NCBI GenBank assembly: GCA_012845835.1
Contig: JABAKD010000029.1
Coordinates: 1,618,970-1,682,969 of the forward strand
DNA: 64,000 nucleotides
Source of the DNA: Undaria pinnatifida
Taxonomy: Eukaryota > Sar > Phaeophyceae > Laminariales > Alariaceae
Reading direction: 5' to 3'
Numbering within the stretch: position 1 is the stretch's first letter; each line of letters begins with the position of its first letter. This document shows, one piece after another, positions 1 to 12,700 of the stretch. Made by a program: the position numbers and the translations under genes. The notes under the pieces are model-generated. The model was not told where the DNA came from. It worked only from the letters and a program-made list of their open reading frames with translations, and ran no database searches.

Positions 1-287
1 GTAATTCTCGACCTCGCCTGTTGACGTATAGCCTCGTGAAAGACTGCCATAATTATCGGCCTTGATTCTTGATATTTTCTCGTGACGATCGGTCGTGGTA
101 CCAGTTGTTGTTATTATTGTTGGTCTCAAGTCAACGCATCGCCCTAATCTAGCATGTGGTCAGTCTGTGGTCACAGGGAAAGCTCCAAACACTCCGTAAC
201 GGAATAATGCAACAGGAGCAAAAACACCATGAACTAAAATTTCGCACATATTTGGCAGAGCAAGGTGCCAGCTGAAGAGTTCGTCTA

Positions 288-330
288 TCCTCGCTTCTCG
301 AACCTAGCTCCGCCAGGTTTCATTGCCGAC
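288..330 (-). pseudogene. Short ghost of the 3' end of gene 1 exon 13
   Basis: TTCTCGAACCTAGCTCCGCC and the following bases repeat the 388-420 segment (TTCTCGAACGCAACCCCGCC) that encodes KPGGVAFEK at the end of exon 13. In this copy the frame hits a stop and the donor is lost. Confidence 0.5.
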
Positions 331-375
331 GAAACAACAACAACAACAACAACAAAAACAAAAACAACAACTCAC

Positions 376-720
376 CCATTTTCCCTTCTCGAACGCAACC
401 CCGCCGGGTTTTATTGACGATGGCATCCTATCAAGCTCTTCTCCTCCTCCTCCTCCTCCTCCTCCTCCTCCTCCTCCTCCTCCTCCTCCTCCTCCTCCTC
501 CTCCTCCTCCTCCTCCTCCTTGTCCTCCTCCGTTGTCCTCATTTTCATCGTGGGTTTGGTCGATGGGCCCCCGCCAGCTGAGCCCCCCAGCACTGCCCAC
601 ACTGGATTCTTTGTCTGAGCTCCCCAAGAGTGATGGTGGCAGGCTTCTGTTACCGCTTGAGTCTATGTCTGGGCTCGCCAGCACAGACGGTGGCAGGTTA
701 CTGTTGCCACCTTTCTCCAG
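376..720 (-). CDS. Gene 1 exon 13: Ser/Pro/Asp-rich exon with Gly tract
   Basis: Acceptor CCTTTTTTCAG and donor AAATGG|GTGAGT, 115 codons, phase 0/0. It begins LEKGGNSNLPPSVLASPDID, with an imperfect internal repeat (GNSNLPPSVLASPD, then GNRSLPPSLLGSSD). It then reads a long Gly tract from the GGA/GAG microsatellite (plus strand TCC, ~437-523), and ends SSIKPGGVAFEKGKW. The microsatellite is in the coding frame as polyGly. Confidence 0.68.
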
Positions 721-3700
721 CTGAAAAAAGGATGGAGCAGCCAGTAACGCGGAATGCCGATGTCAGAAAACCGAATCATCCTACGGCAGAGGTGGCGCGT
801 TTTTGTTGGGGGAAGGTCAACCCCTTCTGACCGGTTGAGCAGCTCCTCAGGTAAGTGTGTAACTATCGGCAAGTACGAGAAGGTTACGAGTATATCTTTT
901 GTTGGAGGACCAGCGCAGCATAGAAGTGTTCGGTCGGGCTTGCGCGAACGGATGTCTTCGACAGTCGCGTGTCGGGTGATGAGGGATGATGGATGATGAT
1001 GTTGATGTTGAGCTAGGTGCTCATGCTCGGGGCTCGGAAAATTCGTAGAATCTGCTTCACCCGTATATAGCGCGTGATGACTTAACGGCAAACGGAGTCT
1101 AGAGGGTAGCGCTGTGATCTGGCTGGACGGCTGTTATTGCCGCTTGATTTGTCCGGGCTCAACGAAACCGGCAGCGGCAGGGTTTCATTGCCGAGTCTTG
1201 TCCAAATCAAAGCCGAATTATCATCGGGACGTCGGGAATCGTACTGTCATGGGTTGAGATTAATGGTTTATGCACCGTGGTCCTCTGCCATCCACCTGCG
1301 GCGTCATTTTACGGCGTCATAAACGCCAACAGTATCCGAGAATAACACGGATTTTTAACGCTTTAGAGTCGTTCCAAACGAATGGGACCGAAAAACATTT
1401 TTTCCTGATATTTTGAACTTCTGAAATGCCACCCTTTCAAAAAGGCAATCACGCTTTTAACGTCAGGATACTCCTGACATCTTCTCGCGACAGAAATGAG
1501 GCCAAGCATCGTAGCGGGGGGGGGAACCGGGGCGGGGGAGGGCGGCTGCTGTGTTGGCCCGGATCTGACTCATGAAAAGGAAGGAAGATGGAAAAAAGTG
1601 CAACAATAATATATAGATGTGGGATGGCGGGATGGAACCAAAAATCCCGAGCACACTCCGTCCAATGAGGGGGGAAAAGCGTCAATATCAGTTGTTTGAG
1701 AGATTCAGTAGGCAAAATCGACGAATATCGACGAGCCGATCAGCGGGAATGCTGAATCCTCCGCGCCACAAAATTGAAAGCACGTATCACTACTGAGGAT
1801 TGAGACAAGGTGACAGCTGCGACCCCGACTTGTTGTCCAGAAGATGGGTCAAATATCGGTGACAAAACGATCAAGGCTACGTTAGGGGGGGTCACCTTAA
1901 GGGCCCTTTTTTTCTCCAGTGGCTGGGGGTCGCTCGCGCAAGTGACCTCCCCCCCCCCCCCCCGCTTGTTCCTTTTTTCGTGCTGTTCTAGTTTTCGATA
2001 GTGTGAGTCCGAAATGGAATGGAATGGTAAGCTACGCTGCGCCAAAAAAAAAAGTCCTAAGTTATTTTTGTATCATAACATCTCCCTACTAATAGAGCAG
2101 ACTTGGTCAAACAAGAAAACTATAGATCTGTAAGAAAAACGTTGACAATCTTGAGGTCCGGTTTTTCTAAGCGTCATTTTTTTTGTGGTTGTCGAACGTT
2201 TTAAGTTTCCATCGCGCGCGGGTGCCTTCGCTTTCTGTGTCTGCGTCATTTTTTTTGTATGATGAGACAACATAAACGCCTTATATTATCGGATGACAAG
2301 CATCGTAGTGAAAACGTGAGTGACTTACCAGAATCCCCACCTTTGCTTGCAGCTCCTGCGCGCGTTCTTGGGCCTCCTTAAGAGCAGCGTTGGCGTCTTT
2401 CGCCTCCGACCTGTCCACACAACGAGTACCGTGACATACACACAGTATTGCAGGACACTTTAAATAGTAATAAATGGGAAATAAGAAAGGCAGGCTTTAT
2501 ATTTTCAGGAAAATGACGTCGCGAAATCCGTTGTACTAAAGCTAGTGTAGAACACGCCCTCCCAGAAAATAAGAAACCCAGCTTGAGTCAGTATTTCTGG
2601 GGGGTGTCCTGTACTTATACACACAAAATATATTGGAGGAGGCAATTCGGCGCGCTCACGGCTTGTATTCCCCGCCTTCCAGCAGCCGCCCATGTACGGC
2701 GGATGATACAAATGAGCATAATGTATGCCATGTTGGGCCGACTACAAGCTGAGAAACCGCAGGAGAGGGATCAACTCAGGCGAAAAGCAGATTTCAGGAA
2801 TGCAAACCCGATTGTCCAGGGTCACCGCTCTAGAATACCTTATCCTTGCCGGCCTCCTGTCCCTCATTGATGCAGCTCGGATACTGTAATGGAACGCCCT
2901 CCGTAGAAGGATAGCTTATAGATTCGGCGTGAAACCATGTCATGGTTGAGGTGAAACCACGTGATATTAGATGTCACACCCACGTCAAGGGCATCTTAGA
3001 TGAGCGGCAATGTAGGTGACGATGATGGGACAAGAAGGAAGCCCCTCATCTCACTACCCTGCCCTACCCTGCTCTACCCTGCGCTACCTACCCGGCGCTA
3101 CCCTGCAGCCCTGTTATGTCTGTCTTTTAGAGTTCAATGTAGAGGAAGTAAGGCATAAGCTTTGAGTCTATCCAGCGAGCCATGAGAAGAGACCAACCAA
3201 AGACACCGGAACCAATGAGGAGCACGCTTCCAAACACCGACCAACCACGCATCCCCCACTCGGAGTGCCACCACAACACGCGTTGCGGTAGGGATAGCAG
3301 CAAAATTTGTTGAGGTTCTCTCGATCCATACTACTAACACTACGGTACAAGCGAACTAACCCTTTGGGAGTATAATATCTTGATTATAGTATAGGACGCG
3401 TGCTACAATCGAGGTGAACCATTTTTTTTTTCTGAGGTTCCTCAATTTGGGAGCTTAAGACAGCCCTCTCCCAAAAACTGATTTGGAGAAAAATAAAACT
3501 GCTATCATACCGGATGGACAATCCCATCTGGCCCGGGTACACATTGAGAATCTTGCAAAAATAAAGTGGCCTACGTGTATTATTTATTTATTTTCCGACG
3601 ATTTTGCCCAGGTTAAGGAGCCCCGTCATTCAGAAAACAAAATAGCCAAAAAAAGGTATATCTCTCTGTCGTAGCGCGCGTCCCTCTGAAGGTTCCTCAC

Positions 3701-6700
3701 TTGAGGGTCTCCCTGTGCCCCCCTAACATCTGATGACAAAGTGCTACCCGAAGAGCTAGTCCGCCGTTTCCTATCAATAGGCATACAAAACATTTTGAAA
3801 AACAAGAATAACAGTTTCCGACGATATTTGCAATAGGTTAAGGAGTCCCGTCCTTCAGAGACGTTTCAGCCAAAAAATGGTATACCTCTATTCGAAACAC
3901 GCGGTGCTCTACACCGCACCCGACAGCCTCGTCATTGCTGAGCTTTCCGCACGCTTTACGGTGTCCAATGCACTTTGGTGTGTCGAGGCCAATTGTAACT
4001 CTCTGCCTGCTTCGTCTTGGAGAACACTACAGTATCTGGTATATAGCACCAAGCACGCGATGCATCCTTTGGTGCTTTCGTGGGCAGAACATCTCCACTG
4101 TTAGCGTGACGCACTGCCGCGCCACGTACAATTGTGTGATCCACCACAATGGATGAACATCGCCAAATGTTAGCGTTACGTGCTGCCGCGCTCATACAGT
4201 TGCGTGGTCTACCACAATATCTTTCCTTGGGCCTTTTACCACTACCAAGCGTGGTTCCCCTCTATTTTCAAGCAGTTCGTCACTACATCGGAGGGCGGAG
4301 TTCCAAAGGGACGCGTTCTACGACAGAGGTGCATCAACCATTGTGTTTTTTCTTGTGGTTTCCTCAATTTGGGAGCTTAAGACATGCCCTCTGCCAAAGA
4401 AATGATTTGGAGAAAAACTAAAACTGCTAAAACCGGGTAAAAAAAATACCATGGTGCCCTAGGTACACGGCGAGAATCATCATGCCAAAATAAATTGGGC
4501 TATTTCCGACGATTTGGGGTTAAGGAGCATCGTCATTCAGAAACCATTTTTTCAGACGAAAAGTGCTACCACCTCTATCGTAGAACGCGTCTCAGAAAGC
4601 AGGACCATTCCAAGGCACGGTCCTTTGAAGGCACGGTCCTTCGAAGGCACGGCTCTTCTAAGGCACGCCCCTTGTCAAGCACGGCGTTGGCACGAAGAGC
4701 GGCTCCCTAGCTCGACAACAGGAAAATATGACAGCACCACTAGTGCCAGACCCCCAAGTACTGAAAAAGGCAGCCTGTTTTTTTTTTTTGTGGTTTTCAA
4801 GAAGCTCGGGAGCTGATATACAGCGGTTGATGTAGACGGCACCCTCTTCCGAGGTAAGTGCTTCTGTGTCTTGTAAGGTGTTAAAAGTGTCCTGCACCAC
4901 TGCTGTAATACCTTCAACGCTGGCGTAAGTACTGGCTCACCTGGCGAGATGAAGCTCCTGCGACAGGGTAGACACCTTCACAGAATAAAAACGGAACGCA
5001 CAGACGAAGGGAGGGGGAAGATAAAACAGTACGCCCAGACAAAAAAGGGGGGTTTGGATGTGTAGAGTACTACGATATCAATGAAAAGTGGACAGCTTGA
5101 GCAAGTAGTAGGTGGGCGGGGAGGTGGTGGTCATTGTCATGTATGGTCGTAGTCTTGACGTCATAGACCCTTGCATCCCTACCATGCCTGAACGGAGCAC
5201 GTAGGGTTTTTCCCGTCCAGACACTGCTTGCACCGAGTGCAACGCGCCGTGGGGTGTTCGGCGAATCGCATGAAGGGTGAGCTGGTACTTTATCCCATTA
5301 AGAACCGCCGCTTGTGGGGCGGACTTGAGGACGTTGTACGCACTTGATTGCAAAGAGATTACCGCTTCGAATGGCTTGACATTTTTACGGTGTGGGCGCG
5401 GGAGGGTACCAAATGCTGCCGGGTACCCCGCAACGAAACCTGCGTGCTCTCATACTTCGAGCAAAACCGTTGTTATAAAGCCTAGAGCAGACGATAACAA
5501 TCAGCGGAGACATAAGGACCTTCAGCTACGACATTTCGGTGAGCTCACACAGACAAAACCGTGAATTCAACAGCGGATCTTGCGATGGGGGCCGTCGCCG
5601 ACGAACATCAAAACAGCCTGATAAGAGGGGGAGAACGACGTTGTCGATTTCCGCCGAGGTTTGACCTGTAAGACGGTGGGAGAATCACTTTGGATCCACA
5701 GCATTGATCACTCTCGGGGGCCCTCGACGGAGAAACTGCCCAATGTCGTGCACAGGAATACCATTTGTGCCTTACAATGCTATCCGCGATTTACCAGGTT
5801 TTAGATACATCGCCCTTGGGATATTTTTTTTTATTTTTTATTTTTTTTTTAGCACACTTTCACTTTCCAGCTTCTGGACAAGCCGTGGTCACAGGTGTCA
5901 TCCCTTCTCCTCCCCGGTTCTTGCCTTCAACTTTTATCGCGCATAGGGTTCAGCAATCCCACTGCTCGTCGATTGTTCATCGAATGTTGCTAACTCACGC
6001 TCTCGCGCTTTCCGCAAGTCAATTTGTCCACAAGAAAAAGTCCCAACGAATTTATACGAGTATGCACTCGGCGGGGCTCGAACTCACGAAACTGACCTAT
6101 ACCAGGCTCGAGGATAACCTGATACGCCGCCGGGGCGACCGGCTCTAGGGAATATATGTTCTTCGGGTTAGTCTTAAAATGTTATCCGCTATTCACCAGG
6201 TTTTAGATACTTAGCCCTTGCGATATACGTTCTTCGGGTTACACGTCCAGTTTTCTCAAAGCGTGTGTTTTCCTTTAGGGGTGTAGAGCTAGCTCTTCAA
6301 GTCGGGAGACTCAGAAAGACGGGGTGCACCGTAGTGGCAGCATGCGTCTTTCCAGCAGGTGGTCGCGCGCGCGTTCTCCGAACGGTCGTGGATAGGGAGT
6401 TATTACGAAGTGTTTGATTGTGACCAGAGATGGCCAACCCCACGGCTTATAAAGGTACGCAAAAGGTTTTGTAGACAGTTTCAAATGTATCAGCTGTGAG
6501 CTCGGCCGATTGATGCGTTCTCGTATTGCCTTGGATGGCCGGTAAATACCTGAGAACAGGTAACTGGAACGGTTTCTAAAGGAGTAGGAAGGCGTATCTT
6601 ATGAAAAGAACAATAGGTGGACATATATATGAGAGTCCACCTGGGTTTAGTCTGCAATCGAAGCGTGGAAACGGAATGAGCTCTTCTCTTCTGTCTCCTA

Positions 6701-9700
6701 AGCAACGAACACACATGAGTAACCACTACGGTCTGCTCACCAGGGGGATACTATGTGTGCCCATCTCCAGAAACGTGACAAATGGTCGATACTCAACTTT
6801 ACAAGGGCACTATCGTAAAACCCATACCAGCCCGACAAATATAAGCTCGATACGAAACACAATAGGTGTAGCTCGACGTGGAATTGAGGCCATGCGGTGC
6901 TGCTATCATAACCCTAAGAACCGTTCATGCCATAGTTGTATGGTATCACCGTGCAGATAGAACAAATGATTGAAGCATCCATTGGTTGACACGGGGATGC
7001 TTGTCCATTATCTCCTTCCTAACATCTCGGGAGATGTACCTAGTTTTCAACTGCAAGTCATGCCGAGCTTTTGCTTATTGTGGGACTAGTATGATATTGA
7101 TATTCCAAGGACATTGGACAATGTTTGTTAGTCTAACTGCGGAGAGCTCTCCGTCGGTCAAATTAATGCTTCAACACCGGCCCTATAGCGGCAACCGGCA
7201 CTGCTCCGCATACTCATGCTACCATGTGGCAAGCAATTTCATAGGCACCGTAGCGGGCAACCAGCACTAATCAACCTGCACAGTAGAGAAATCACTACTG
7301 AAGTGAAAAAAATTGTTGGCCAAAAATTGCTCATAATAACTATAGTACCCATACGTACCATATCGCACCACCACATATCACATGAAAGCCTGAACGAGCT
7401 GATGATTTACGGGCTAAAAAAAACATGATTCACCTTGAGCGTGGATTCTTCGAGAGCTGTCGCGGCGTCGTTAGTGCTCAGAACCGTCCTAAGCCTCTTG
7501 ATCTCCGCCTTCGATGCCGCGAGGGCGTCGCTAGCCTCTCCTGCTTCGTCTTGCGCGGTCTCCGTCGCCGCCTGCCACGTCAATGAAAACAAAACAGATA
7601 AGCAGATATGTTTTTCCTCGTTACAACCCTGGAGAGTGTTTCGATTGTTATATATCAACAGGTAGGGTCGAGGTTTGGGTTGCGTATCGAAGAGCGCAAG
7701 AGAGCTGTAAACTCAGTTTCGTATGTTTGGCGACTTGCAAAGTTTCCGGTATATGCTAAGCTACCATGTGTTTCTGTTTTGGTGAAGTTTTTTTTTCTAA
7801 TAAGTACGGTTTTATCGTGTTATAGTGTGGTGTCACATTGTTTTCTGTTTTTTCGTCGTTTTTGGTTATTAACACTCCACCACGCTGCACATTGTCAGGT
7901 GAAAAATTGTATACCACTAATAAGCAACGCACACGGGAGGAAGAAGAAGGAATCGAGGAAGAATCGATTGGGTGTGGGTGGTGGTGTTCAGTGAATTGTG
8001 TCTCCTTGTGCGTCTAGAATTTAGAATGAAGTAGGTACTGCACATTACCGAAAGGGAAATTGAAAGAAAATGCCAATTTTTGCTGGGACATCGCACCTCG
8101 ACCTCTGCGCGGAGCTCGTTGAACTGCTCGTTCAGATTTGCCAAGTGCTGTTGGCTGGTTTCCAAGTTCGCCCTGCATCGCTCGTACCTCACACGCTCCT
8201 CCTCTAACAGTTCCTTCGTAGCGCTGTGATCCGCCTGCCCCCCGCCCCGCCCAGAGAGTGTTCGAGTCCGCGACAGGAGGCAGAGTAAATATCGCAGCTT
8301 AGGTTAACCCCTGATCATTTGTTAGCATGGGCCTCGTGCGCCTCCGCAGCGCATCGCATTTATGGGTGCAAGCGAGGTTAACGTTCGTATCGCGTAAGGC
8401 CACAGGCACGTCGTGCCGACACTTAATGTGCCAGTGGGGAAGTGATAAGATCACGACTACATAGTCGTGGTTGTGATTTAAATATACGACTAGGGGGGTG
8501 CTTAGGGGCCACCCCCGGGTTTCAGGCCCCAATAAATAGCCTAAGAACCCCAAACACCTTCCCCATCCCTAACCCCAACTCAAAGCCGAAACGCACGGCC
8601 TGAAACCCGGGCATGGCTCCTAAATGCCCCCGTAGTCGTGGTTTAAATCACGACTATGTAGTCGTAGCTATCGCTTCCCGTGCCAGTGAGAGGTTGCCTG
8701 AAGCACGCCACGGTGGGGGTACGCCCAAATTTCATGAGGTGCTCCTCACCTTGAATGTCTGTACCTCGCACAACAATCGGCTTTTGATGAAACAACTGCT
8801 GTGCCCTTAACCCATTTCCAACTCCTACTTTTTTTTTTTTTTCGAACTCCAAGTGTTTTGTTCTCCATGTCGGGACTGAGGTGCTAAAAGGGTTAAGCGA
8901 CCCCATGAATAATCCCACGGGCTATGTACAGGAACAAAACGTGATAGGGGTATACCTCTTTTTGGCGAAAATGCATTTTTTGGATGACGGGGCTCTTCAA
9001 CCGAGGAAGCTTTTTTTTTTTTTTCAATTGTATATACTTTTCCGCAGAACTGTTTTAGAAGACATAATTATAGGTCATGGGCCGCATCGCAGATATCCAT
9101 TTTCTCCAAAAAACAGTTTTAGGGCGAGGTATGTTGAGGCCCTCAAACAAGGAACCTCATCGAAACATCCCTACCGCAATACACGGAGTACAGTCTTTTT
9201 TCAGTTGTGAACCTTCAAACGTATGTACCAGCATGGGCCTGGCGCGCACGTGTACGCTGACTTCCGATTTCATTATTTTAATACGTTTCGGCGGATGTAT
9301 GAGTTGCTTCAGCTATGATATACCTGGTATACACGTACCACTGTACCATTTTTATTTGGTTTGTTATATTTGTTCCCCTCTGTCCCGTGAGCACGGACTT
9401 GACTCTACGCAAGTTAATGTGAGAACAACAACAACGTTAAGGTCCTCAGCTCTGATAATGAAGAGCTTCGACAGTCAGAAAAACGCCTGGGCCCAAAAAT
9501 GATGTATACATCTACCCTAACACTCGTCTTCCACCTTTTCGCCCTTGAGACGGCGCTGAATCTCGTCGCTCTTATTCCGAGCGTCCAGAAGAACTTTAGA
9601 GTCCGCGCTTGTCGATATCTTCAGGTCCTCCACCTTTCGAGGTGTCGACATCATGCGCCGCAAAACAGGCAGTGGCGCCAAACGTGCGTTACGGGGGCTG

Positions 9701-12700
9701 GGAGGATAGGTTATCTGATCATGTGCGGAGTATCGATATCGTGCCGTAAAAACAATGGCGAAAAAAGTGCACTCTATGGGGGAGTAAAATATTTACATTA
9801 AATTATGTACCCGTCGGTAGGATGTGCCGCAGCAAGGCGGTTATTTTCGTCGTTGCCAATTGTCTAGTCGTGCAGATCAAAGTTTTGTCTAGCCGTAATA
9901 ATTTGTCTCGACTATGGCAACTCATAGTTATCGACAACCCGTTGGTCCTACTGCATCCTTCGTCGGGGAGTTTCTTAAGGGCGTGATGCGTCGCGATCCG
10001 ATCCCTCTTTGTCTAGCACACAATCACATCGCGAAAAAATACTCTCCGACCGCATTCAAAAACTGTTTCTGGTGTGTGGTCGCATGAGCTGTCCGAACGT
10101 CCAGGGCTGGAATCCATCTCGTGTATTTCCCAATCCACCTTCCCGAGTTAACCGCACGTAGGAAGGCACAAGTTGTCCGCGGGCAAACGTCGCCCCACGC
10201 CGCGGACAGCGGTACTCCCCCGTACCGCCGCCTATAGTTGTCGACAGTAGCCAGCTTAACATCTGAAAAAAAAAAACACGGACAAGTTGCTTTTTGCCAG
10301 AAGTATCACGCACGTCTCGTTTATCCCCTGGCAATGGGCCTGCCGGTCATAACTACGATAGTTGAAAATCACGCGGCTTGTTTGTGAAGCTGAGTGTCGT
10401 CAACAAGCGGACCGGGCCGACTTCACCGATGTGACGTATTCGATAAAAATTTTGACGAAAAATTCACCTTCGCCTTCAGCATAGCGATTTCGCCATCCTT
10501 TATGTGCAAGCTTTCTTCCTTCGACTCCTGTTCTTGGGACAAGGCCTCACGCAATCTCTCTACCTCCTCGCGAAGAGTCGGGATCACTTCCAGCTCTTCC
10601 TCCTGCAGCGTTTCACATCACACCAACGACAGCGACACATGCGGGGGGTGAAGACGTTTGTCGTTGTACCTTATGCTCCTGGTTGTCTGTCAGGTGTTCA
10701 CTGGAAAGCCACTTACATTTAGTATTGAAATTAACGTGTCGAAAGGGAAGCGTCGGCATCACCGCGAGCTCTTCCTCCAGCAGCGCGATCACATTAAATC
10801 GAGAGGAACAGCAAACGCGTGTGGTGTCCACCTCGTGTATAATTTTATTTTCAGCAATTTCTGAGCCCAAAAAGGTTCACGCGTACCGATTTTTGCTCGA
10901 ATTCCGCGTACCAGGGTCCGCAGGGAAACTATTGTGGGCCTATCAGGAAAAAAAAGAGATAAGGACAAGGTGACACTGCAGCAGGGGGGGGTTAAGGCGC
11001 GTCGACGACGGTCGCGCTTGCCTTCGACCTCCGCAGGTTTGGAGTTACGGTGCTCCAACAAACGTGCCAGCTTTTCCTGGCACCGCAGATGTCTGAACCA
11101 CCTCGGCGTACCAAGTGCCCCAAAGCGCCGGGGCCGAATCGGCACCGCATGGCACATGGTCGTTGCATGGTCATTGCATGGCCATTGCCGCACCGTGTGG
11201 AGGCGTACTGCCAAGACCCGCGGTACGGTAGAGTTGGTCTAGATTGGTATGAGACTCGTTGACACCGTGCAACGGCTTTGCACATTTTTCTCTCTTCTGA
11301 GGCAACTCTCATTTCGAGAAGCTCTTGTATGTCTCACCCACAACCAAATGTTTGCGTAAACTATAAAGTGGGGTCCGATGAAGAAAAACAAACCCATGCC
11401 CTAAACATAAAAATATACCAGGTACAGTACAGTGCCCGGCATATATTTTCCAAAAAAGCAAGAAAATCGTTACATTCCGGCGTTTTTGGGTCAAGAGAAC
11501 CCCGTCATTATTGAAAAACACATATAGCCAAACAGAGGTATACCATATACCTCTATCATAGCACGCGTCCATAACCCTAACCCTAACCCTTACCCCAACC
11601 CTAACCCATTCGAGGAGTTCTATAGCTCACCCAAAGAACCCAAAACGTTGGAACAAAAAAAAAGATGTACGCTTGACCTTCCCCATACGACGAATACGCA
11701 TAGTGAAACACGAACGAAAAAAAATCCTGTGATACTGGATGGTTTTGTCTTAGTTCAGCAACCCTGTCCGGCTTCGGAAAAACTAAAAATATTCTTGGCG
11801 AAATATGTGCCACCCCCTAGCGTTGCCACCCGTCCCGAGCGACAACGCCCACCCATCCACTCGCCTTTCGCCTTAGCTTGACTTCCCACGTGAACTCGGA
11901 CCGCCGCGCCTCTTCTCTGAGTGCAAGAACTTCGGCTTCGCAGTCCTTTTTCGTCCTGGAGAGACGATAAATCGAGAGACTTGCCATCAAAAATCGGTCC
12001 ACAAGGGGATGAAAATCTCTATGATAGCCGGCGTGTTCTATGTCTGCGTCGAGCCACCACAGCCTAGGCGCACAAGGCGATGGCAATCTTTACCCGGTTT
12101 TCTTTTGTTGTGTCTGCATCGCGGAATCAGAGGCTACGAGTCGAGAGCAGATAACTGATCATTTGCTTCGCCCTCTCTTGTCAACAAACAGAAGGAGAGG
12201 TCAGGGCAATTGGTGTGGCAGACGGCGCATGTAGAGCGGTAGTTAATCAATTACTTCAAGTAGTTTGGCTTCACAGTCCTCCTTCGCCCCTGAAGACGGG
12301 GCATCAAAAGACGGGTTAAATCAAAGACGACGAAAAACGCGGTGACAATCTCTATGATAGCCAGCGTGTTCTGTGTCTGCGTCTTGGTACCACAGTCTAG
12401 AAGATAGATGACAACTTTGTATATTGCTACGATGTTTAGTAGCCCTCGGTTGAGGTGTCCCGTCGGACTTTGGCCTAGAAGCGCCACTCCTACATTACCA
12501 CGCGTTGTTTGCCCACTTTCTCTACTCGTACCTCTCGAGCTTGACCACGAGGGCGTCCCTGTTGGCGGTATTCCTGTCGTCCAAGTCTTTGACGCGCTGC
12601 CTCGTTAGCATTAACTCAGCCTTCAGTTGAGCAGCTTCCTTTCCACTTTCCTCCATCTGCACGGTCAGTGCGCTGAATAGAGGTCAATAAGTTTGCGCGC

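Noticed and set aside
4658-4917. Possible minus-strand exon (VQDTFNTLQDTEALTSEEGA)
   Set aside because: A CAGCAG acceptor is present but neither frame gives a phase that joins gene 1 exons 10-12, and the right part runs into M1-flank sequence.
6050-6150. tRNA-like GAGTTCGAGCCCC (B-box-like) on the minus strand
   Set aside because: No matching D-arm or acceptor stem could be drawn; not enough to call a tRNA.
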